From JBAPRR01 sp049281195 (GTDB taxonomy: Bacteria; Actinomycetota; Acidimicrobiia; Acidimicrobiales; CAVXTF01), in assembly GCA_049281195.1 (NCBI GenBank), contig JBAPRR010000338.1:1-18730 (forward strand): DNA of 18,730 bases. Direction: 5' to 3'. The notes under the pieces are model-generated. The model was not told the DNA's origin and made no database searches. It saw nothing but the letters and a program-made list of their open reading frames with translations. Below are positions 13,531 through 18,730 of this stretch, piece after piece (position 1 is the first letter of the stretch; every line of letters begins with the position of its first letter). Both the position numbers and the translations under genes were made by a program.

Positions 13531-15330
13531 TCAGTTAGACATAGCAATAGGCGGTGGTTCGTTGTACTCCACGGGGGGAATATTCCCCTGGGAGGTGTTA
13601 AGGCAAGTTGTGTCGGATGTTGGGCAAGGACCGCCGACACTTTCCCAGGTCCCATATACGGCCACGCGGTCAGTTCCATCCGCCCAAGCCAATATGTGGA
13701 GGTCGGGGCTGGTCCAGCCTATCCTAAACTCAGGTCCATTAGGTTTATAGTAGCCGCCAACCCCAGCCGCGGGGAAACACACCTGCAAGCCAGTCAACGA
13801 ATCATTACCTATTGTTCTGGTGACACTTTGGTAAGCATAGAACTGCGTGTTAGCGAGGCATTCGTGTACGGGCAGAGGGTTGGTAAGTCCGTTCGCAAAG
13901 ACGTGGTACAAGTGACTGAAATGCATGTTCATGTCAGCATTGTTAGGAAATTGCATATAAACCATATCTATACCGGCGGCCGAGCATTCGACGCCAGCAG
14001 AGGCAGCCTTGAAGTTACTCAGTCCCGAATAGCGATGACAATCTGACAAGTTGCCGTTGAGGTGGGCAAGTAACGCCCGCTCGCCAGCATTCGGGTAGTC
14101 GTTGCTGCTATGGATCGCCAGAGCTACCGCTCCAACGATGATGAGAACTGTAAATCCGATAACTATGGCGGCTGAACGGAAGCGTTTCGTACGTTTCCCA
14201 CCGGTCGCAACGGTTGGTGGCGGCACGTTCCTGCTGTTGTTGACGGCCACGGCAGGCGGCATACGACGAGCAGCAACCGCGCCACCGCTTCGAGAAAGTG
14301 GCCATATACGAAGCCATCGATGAGCATCGTTCCTGTGTCGAGGTTCGACATCGATGCCTTCTCGATCTTCCGATAACAGACCAGAGGCCGGTGTTTCGGA
14401 ATCCATGGGAGGGGCGCTCGCGACAGCAGAAGTACGTAGGGCTCCAACGAGGGCATCCGCAAATGCTCGCGTCACCCAGTCGCAGGCTGTTTGGTCAAAG
14501 GGCTCTTGCTCATACATCTCCGAAGAAATCGTCCGCACTGCCTCGTCAAGGCCCAGGCCGCGAGACAAGCATTGATTGATCTCCTGAGCAACATTCCGTC
14601 TCGAAGCTGCAAGTACAAGCTGGCACTCCCGTCGAGGCATGCCTGCCGGCATCAATCTGTTTAGAAGCTCAGCCACGGAGCTTTCGTCGAACAGACCAGT
14701 CGGACCTTGAAATGTAACGATAGCCGCCAGCGCTTTCGCGACCTCACCATTCTGATCCCACAATCCCGCATGTCCAGGCTCTGACGCTATATGCGGAATT
14801 GGAGCAATTTCGGATTCGATCACCTGTTGCTTCGACCAACCATGTTCGATCGCGTCAATCAAATCCTTTGTGTCGGCTCGCCATCGTCGATCCGAGAGTT
14901 CTACGCAGTGACGGCGAGCCAATCCTGCGATTGACGCTGGCATCTCTGCCTCGGCCGGCATTTCTGCACCGCCAACCAACACTGGGATCACCCTCCGGCT
15001 ACTTGATAGAGATCGTTCAGTTTCGAGCCGCACGAAGTCATTGGCATTGTCGAGCCGCCTGTGCCCATCGGAGCCAGCGACATTCAGCCAGGCACGGCCG
15101 ATAACGATGATCGTCGTGTCGCACATTGGGAGCGTTTCCTCGATCGCCGCTTCGAAGTCAATCCCGGGAGCCAGCGAATCGATATCCATAAATACTCTCT
15201 CGTGCCCAAAACGTCCCACGAGCTCTTCGTAGAGGCGGCCGGCATAGCCCGCTGAATCCTCGCGCCGATAGCTTACGAATACCCTTGGAACTGTGGATGA
15301 TCGATTCGTCACTGAGTCTTTCTCGCTCAT
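13531..15330 (-). CDS. TIR-domain transmembrane protein with Cys-containing ectodomain
   Basis: From the ATG at 15330 the protein has 599 residues. Residues 15-150 are a TIR domain: VFVSYRREDSAGYAGRLYEE, then ERVFMDIDSLAPGIDFE, TTIIVIGRAWL and NDFVRLETERSL, where E103 or E105 is the candidate NADase glutamate, followed by VIPVLVGG. Residues about 185-290 form a helical region (SRRNVAQEINQCLSRGLGL; FDQTACDWVTRAFADAL) resembling the helical adaptor parts of other bacterial signalling proteins. A Pro/Arg-rich linker leads to one helix, SAAIVIGFTVLIIVGAVALA (376-395). The last 200 residues are outside, with six Cys in DCHRY, VECSA, HECLA, QVCFP and GPCPTSDTTC. The whole looks like a receptor with a cytoplasmic TIR. 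GGAGG nine bases before 15330 favours this ATG over the one at 15339. A weak TTGTGG/GATAAT pair lies at 15404-15378. Confidence 0.8.
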   Translation of the reverse strand: MSEKDSVTNRSSTVPRVFVSYRREDSAGYAGRLYEELVGRFGHERVFMDIDSLAPGIDFEAAIEETLPMCDTTIIVIGRAWLNVAGSDGHRRLDNANDFVRLETERSLSSSRRVIPVLVGGAEMPAEAEMPASIAGLARRHCVELSDRRWRADTKDLIDAIEHGWSKQQVIESEIAPIPHIASEPGHAGLWDQNGEVAKALAAIVTFQGPTGLFDESSVAELLNRLMPAGMPRRECQLVLAASRRNVAQEINQCLSRGLGLDEAVRTISSEMYEQEPFDQTACDWVTRAFADALVGALRTSAVASAPPMDSETPASGLLSEDREGIDVEPRHRNDAHRWLRIWPLSRSGGAVAARRMPPAVAVNNSRNVPPPTVATGGKRTKRFRSAAIVIGFTVLIIVGAVALAIHSSNDYPNAGERALLAHLNGNLSDCHRYSGLSNFKAASAGVECSAAGIDMVYMQFPNNADMNMHFSHLYHVFANGLTNPLPVHECLANTQFYAYQSVTRTIGNDSLTGLQVCFPAAGVGGYYKPNGPEFRIGWTSPDLHILAWADGTDRVAVYGTWESVGGPCPTSDTTCLNTSQGNIPPVEYNEPPPIAMSN

Positions 15331-16076
15331 GTGTTCCATCCTCCGCTTGGATGCCGCCGTGCGTCTGCCAGACCCCGATTATCTCGTGCAGGCGCTCTCC
15401 ACAAGAGAAACATAAATGCGGAGGGCCGTCCTGGCAAGGAGATTCTGACTGGCGCTACGGGCGGCGTTAAATTGGCTCTCCAACATGAGGGCGACGACCC
15501 GGCGGAAAGTCAGACCATGGTTATCGATTGTTGTTCGTGACAATTCCGGTGCGGAAGTTATTCGACCAATCGATCGAATTCCATCCGCGCAGCGCCACCG
15601 GGTTGAAGACGGGATGTATTCGCCGGGGAAGGAGTAGACGTGAATTAGGCAAAGGAGAATTCATTCTCAGGTATTACTCACGACGGTCTCATTCCGATTT
15701 CTGAAGAAACTCACCCCAATCTATGAAGGGGCGATCTGCTTTGACTTCATTTACCGCCTCTTCCGTATAGGCGCTTGGCCACCTTTTGGATCGCGAGCAC
15801 TGTGGCGAACGATCCAGTGGATGGGCTCGGACCGGCTGGGAGCCCAATAGAAGCCGCGCTTGGGTGGTCTCACCGTTCGAGGCCTCGCCACAGATGGTCG
15901 AGCTTTCCCGCAGACAGGAGCTTCTGCAGGTAACCAGGGATGATGCCGCCGAGTCCTCGGGCGTCGTCGGTCCGGATCAGCCCATGCTTCCCGCGCCACA
16001 GCTCACCAGCCCTTTCGTCCGCCTCAACTATTGAACCAACGCGCTGGCACGCCCGGACGGTAGGTTCCCAGCGAAT
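15331..16076. other. 746-base stretch without a supported gene, with two orphan coding-like pieces
   Basis: No intact gene is seen. On the minus strand about 15772-15689 reads YTEEAVNEVKADRPFIDWGE then FLQKSE and a stop; it looks like the C-terminus of a small antitoxin-like or regulatory protein, but no start or N-terminal part is present. Also on the minus strand, about 16058-15870 reads ERAGELWRGKHGLIRTDDAR then GLGGIIPGYLQKLLSAGKLD and HLWRGLER before a stop; I do not recognise it. That frame stays open into the antisense of the DNA glycosylase gene, which is not evidence for coding. A 50-codon plus-strand frame at 15485-15637 is open but has no support. Confidence 0.3.
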
Positions 16077-16859
16077 ATGCCCGAGTTGCCCGACGTCGAA
16101 CGGTCCAGGCGCTTGTTGCATAGCCACGTCGTAGGAGAGAAGGTCCAGGCCGTCGATATCCGGGACCCTGGCGTAATTCGTGGTCGGTCGAGCCGGGATT
16201 TTGTGCGACGACTCGTGGGACGGACATTCGGAGAGCCCACTCGCCATGGGAAGTGGCTGCTGGCCCCAACCGACGGACCCACTGTTCTGTTCCATTTCGG
16301 GATGACCGGCGATCTCATATGGGATCCGCCGGATGCGGAGTACCTGCGTTATGACCGGGTGATCATCTCTGTCGGAAGCGGAAACCTCGTCTACCGGGAT
16401 CAGCGGAAACTGCAAGGGCTCTGGTTGGCTGACGACGAGGACGCTGTCACAGAATTCATCGGCGATCTTGGCCCGGACGCGCTCGGGCTGACCTGCCGGC
16501 AACTGGAAGAACGCCTAACCGACCGGCGCGGCGCGCTGAAGGCGGTGCTGATGGATCAGCATGTCGTGGCCGGCCTAGGCAACATGCTCTGCGACGAGAT
16601 GCTGTGGAGAGCCAGGATCCACCCGGCACGACGATTCGGGGACCTCCGAGCCCCGGAACGCCAAGCGCTCTGCCGGTCGTTGCAACGAGTTCTCCGGGCT
16701 TCGGTACAAGTCGGCGATATACCCAGACGGGCGACGTGGCTCAGCTCACAACGCTCTCAACCGGAGCCGCGCTGTCCGCGCTGCGGCTCGAGTTTGGAGC
16801 TCAGCCGCATCGGAGGCCGAACCACATATTGGTGTCCTACGTGCCAGCCTGCGATCTGA
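16077..16859 (+). CDS. Fpg/Nei-family DNA glycosylase/AP lyase
   Basis: The 260-residue protein begins MPELPDVE: Pro2 is the Schiff-base nucleophile and Glu3 the catalytic acid of the family. Lys59 in RHGKWLL is the conserved beta-hairpin lysine, followed by FHFGMTGDL and YRDQRKLQGLWL. The H2TH region contains LMDQHVVAGLGNMLCDEMLW and RIHPAR. A C-terminal zinc finger has Cys233, Cys236, Cys253 and Cys256 (CPRCG and YWCPTCQ) with the DNA-contacting Arg of GGRTTYWC. It removes oxidised bases and nicks the abasic site in base excision repair. At 260 residues it is slightly shorter than typical Fpg, and the damage-specific choice between Fpg and Nei types cannot be made with certainty. It appears to be a single gene: the upstream region is gene-poor and 264 bases follow it. 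Confidence 0.9.
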   Translation: MPELPDVERSRRLLHSHVVGEKVQAVDIRDPGVIRGRSSRDFVRRLVGRTFGEPTRHGKWLLAPTDGPTVLFHFGMTGDLIWDPPDAEYLRYDRVIISVGSGNLVYRDQRKLQGLWLADDEDAVTEFIGDLGPDALGLTCRQLEERLTDRRGALKAVLMDQHVVAGLGNMLCDEMLWRARIHPARRFGDLRAPERQALCRSLQRVLRASVQVGDIPRRATWLSSQRSQPEPRCPRCGSSLELSRIGGRTTYWCPTCQPAI

Positions 16860-17123
16860 ATCGACCTGAGGGACCGTATTGGTGGGATCATTGCAAAGGT
16901 CACACAGGGGGGCTAACCCCAAGCGCATGACGCCCGCCTCCCGCATTCAAAACCAAGCCGTTTCTTCCTACTGTGTGAGCAGCCAGCAGATCCGTTGTCC
17001 ATTCGCTATAGGAGCCATTGATGATCCGCGATAGGTGTTTCTCCTTGGACGAGCCCGCCAAGGACTCGATCCCGATGGCATCCACCTGAGAGCACTGGTC
17101 GGATCCCTGATGCCTGAGATGCC
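16860..17123. other. intergenic region between DNA glycosylase and mannosyltransferase-type gene
   Basis: It contains a small perfect hairpin, GGGG-CTAA-CCCC at 16909-16920, about 50 bases after the glycosylase stop, without a T-run. A minus-strand frame across it is open (RIINGSYSEWTTDLLAAHTV) but unrecognised and without a ribosome site. Nothing else is supported. Confidence 0.3.
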
Positions 17124-18527
17124 ATGAGCACGCTCGCGGGTGTATCCCCGCGCGTTTCTCGCGAGGTACTTCGCCAGTGGATGCCGGCGGCTTTGTCTGC
17201 CGCGGGCGCACTCGGCCTCTCCTTGTATCTGGCCTGCCGGAACTACCAGGTGGACATTGATGTCTACCGGATGGGGGGCCAGCACTTCGGTTTGTCGGAT
17301 CTGTACTCGGTACGGTTCAGAAACAGCGGCCTGCTGTTCACCTACACGCCATTCGCTGCACTCGTTTTCGCGCTTCTTCCGCTGAGCTTTGGCATCTGGT
17401 CCCTTCAGCGAGAGTGGGCGGTCGTGAACATCGTGGCTCTTGCGGCACTCATCTATTTATCGATCCGCATCGTGGTTCCGCGACTTCCTCGCAATCGGGT
17501 GGTAGCAGGGGCGCTGGTTTTGCTGCTACCAGCCCTTGCGCTGAACCCGGTTTTCAACACCATTGGCCTCGGTCAGATCAATCTTGTTCTCTGCGTCCTT
17601 GTTGTGTGGGACCTGGGGACGGATCGTAGGATCGGCTCACGCACATTGCCACTTGGGATAGCGATCGGGTTGGCTGCAGCTGTAAAGCTCACCCCCCTTA
17701 TCTTCGTGCCCTATTTGATCATCACGGGCCGTGCTCGAGGAGCCCTCAACGCCGTCATCACCTTCATCGCATGCGAGTCGATCGCCTTCCTCGCATCCCC
17801 CGGCGACTCATGGACCTACTGGACAAAGGACGTCTTCGACTCAAAGCGCGCCGGTGCGCTGCTCTACTCGAGCGACCAGAACCTGTCGAGCGCTCTCGAG
17901 CGGTTTCATCACGGTCCGGTCTCCGCCTTCGTGCTTGTTCCGCTGCTGGTGGTGATCGGTATCGGGGGGCTGGCGCTCGCAGCATGGGCTCATCGGAAGT
18001 CGTCGGTGATGCTCGGGCTTTTGGTGTGCGCGACCACCGGCCTGATCATCTCGCCGATCACCTGGGTCCACCACATGGTGTGGGTGGTGCCGGCGATCAT
18101 TTGGCTGGCCGCCGGAGCAGACCGACCGAGACGAGGCCGGTTATTGGCGGGACTCACCACGGTCTTGTTCGTCGCCGCTCCCATATGGTGGGTGCCCACG
18201 TCATGGAAGGTCTCCAAACACCCGCCAGAGCTACATCAGAATCACTGGCAGCTCCTCGCGGGCAACTCCTTTTTGTTGGCCATGCTCGCCTTTTTGATGG
18301 GCGTCGCAATCTTGCTCGTGCGTCGAAGTGGTTGGTCGCTACGAGGACGTTCATCTCAGGCGGTACTCGGTTATCTCCGCGAGCGTCGTGAACGTGCTTC
18401 AGTGGCGCGTATTCACCGTAGGGTCGACGTTCCTGTGGAAGAAGGTGCTGACCAACTTGGTTCGCCGGTAACCGTTGGAGCAACAGACGCAGATCTGGCG
18501 TCCGAGCACCTCGAGTTCGTCGAATGA
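17124..18527 (+). CDS. GT87-family (DUF2029) polyprenol-phosphate-mannose-dependent mannosyltransferase-type protein
   Basis: The 467-residue membrane protein has the GT87 landmarks in order: helix 1 (MPAALSAAGALGLSLYLA), then the first outer loop VDIDVYRMGGQHFG with the catalytic Asp (the D of DxDVY), LLFTYTPFAALVFALLPL, NTIGLGQINLVLCVLVVWD, AAAVKLTPLIFVPYLI, SSDQNLSSALERF and SPITWVHHMVWVVPAIIWLA. These fit actinobacterial alpha-mannosyltransferases (PimE and lipomannan branching enzymes), which move mannose from a polyprenyl-phosphate donor on the outer membrane face. Acceptor unknown. The C-terminal 60 residues are a charged cytoplasmic tail. The ATG at 17124 has no strong ribosome site. 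No cotranscribed gene is visible; an insertion sequence ends about 80 bases downstream. Confidence 0.85.
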   Translation: MSTLAGVSPRVSREVLRQWMPAALSAAGALGLSLYLACRNYQVDIDVYRMGGQHFGLSDLYSVRFRNSGLLFTYTPFAALVFALLPLSFGIWSLQREWAVVNIVALAALIYLSIRIVVPRLPRNRVVAGALVLLLPALALNPVFNTIGLGQINLVLCVLVVWDLGTDRRIGSRTLPLGIAIGLAAAVKLTPLIFVPYLIITGRARGALNAVITFIACESIAFLASPGDSWTYWTKDVFDSKRAGALLYSSDQNLSSALERFHHGPVSAFVLVPLLVVIGIGGLALAAWAHRKSSVMLGLLVCATTGLIISPITWVHHMVWVVPAIIWLAAGADRPRRGRLLAGLTTVLFVAAPIWWVPTSWKVSKHPPELHQNHWQLLAGNSFLLAMLAFLMGVAILLVRRSGWSLRGRSSQAVLGYLRERRERASVARIHRRVDVPVEEGADQLGSPVTVGATDADLASEHLEFVE

Positions 18528-18605
18528 GAAGGCTCATGGCGACCGGCGGACAGTACATTCGAGAATCCGAAACGCCGGCGCAAAACGAGCATCATCCTTA
18601 AGTAC

Positions 18606-18634
18606 TGGGCTTCCCCCGCGAAACCGGACAACCG
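18606..18634 (-). repeat. terminal inverted repeat and 3' end of an IS3-family element
   Basis: On the plus strand the element appears to begin TGGGCTTCCCCCGCGAAACC at 18606, just outside the transposase stop. It aligns with the end of the degenerate IS at 3272-3297. The 5' end and target duplication lie beyond the window. Confidence 0.5.
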
Positions 18635-18730
18635 TCACGCAGCTTCTTGGTTGGTCCAGAACTCCTCGAACTCCATCGGTGACATGTAGTCAATGGAGCT
18701 GTGGAGTCGTTCGCTATTGTACCAAATAAT
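18635..18730 (-). CDS. IS3-family transposase OrfB, C-terminal end (partial at window edge)
   Basis: The last 96 bases on the minus strand translate to IIWYNSERLHSSIDYMSPME followed by FEEFWTNQEAA and TGA (18637-18635). WYN-x-R-HSSxxYxSPxEFE is the standard C-terminus of IS3-family integrase-type transposases, just after the catalytic Glu of the DDE triad. The rest runs past base 18730. Unlike the element at 3272-3640, the visible part is intact, so this copy may be a complete IS. Confidence 0.85.
   Translation of the reverse strand: MIWYNSERLHSSIDYMSPMEFEEFWTNQEAA

Noticed and set aside
15870..16502. 210-residue minus-strand open frame as a whole gene
   Set aside because: Its first two thirds are antisense to the certain DNA glycosylase gene. 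Only the last part, outside that gene, looks coding-like and is reported separately.
16909..16920. GGGG-CTAA-CCCC hairpin as a terminator
   Set aside because: The stem is only four pairs and no T-run follows.
16900..17211. 103-residue minus-strand open frame
   Set aside because: It overlaps the start of the GT87 gene, has no ribosome site and no recognised family. Mentioned only in the intergenic note.

Overview
The window reads as chromosomal DNA of a high-GC actinobacterium. Supporting signs are frequent GTG starts, two candidate leaderless promoters (a TAnnnT -10 box six bases before the start codon), Tat-exported proteins, GT-C mannosyltransferase-type enzymes and an ArsR/SRPBCC regulator pair. 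The lineage cannot be fixed further from sequence alone; an Acidimicrobiia- or Thermoleophilia-like origin is only a guess.

Layout. The left edge (1-125, minus) holds a broken Ser/Thr protein kinase fragment. Two tandem minus-strand paralogues (200-1522 and 1671-3113) encode Tat-exported glycine/tyrosine-repeat proteins with the same C-terminal domain. A scar follows: an internally deleted, frameshifted IS3-type element (3272-3640) and the 3' part of a tRNA-Val-like gene (3754-3800). Then come an arrestin/Spo0M-like protein (4082-4957), a 28-codon relic of an HD-GYP C-terminus (5024-5110), a secreted seven-repeat beta-propeller lectin-like protein (5135-6268, minus) and a GT-C membrane glycosyltransferase (6606-7988). 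A short VOC-like reading frame is coupled by GTGA to a SAM methyltransferase (8179-8940). This converges on an FAD monooxygenase interrupted by one in-frame TGA (8937-10160). A large membrane protein, probably GT-C type, lies at 10421-12175.

The right half has a decayed YCII-like and SRPBCC remnant directly behind an intact ArsR regulator with its promoter and operator (12618-13397). Next are a TIR-domain protein with one membrane helix and a Cys-containing ectodomain (13531-15330), a gene-poor 750-base stretch with orphan coding-like pieces, an Fpg/Nei-type DNA glycosylase (16077-16859), a GT87 mannosyltransferase-type protein (17124-18527), and the end of an IS3-family element running off the right edge (18606-18730).

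Two themes stand out. One is the cell surface: two exported repeat proteins, an exported lectin-like propeller, three multi-pass membrane proteins of known or probable GT-C type, and a transmembrane TIR receptor-like protein. The other is decay: at least eight gene relics or broken genes lie in under 19 kb, with IS3 ends on both sides and a tRNA scar. This suggests a plastic accessory region. The TIR membrane protein is the best candidate for a little-described system.
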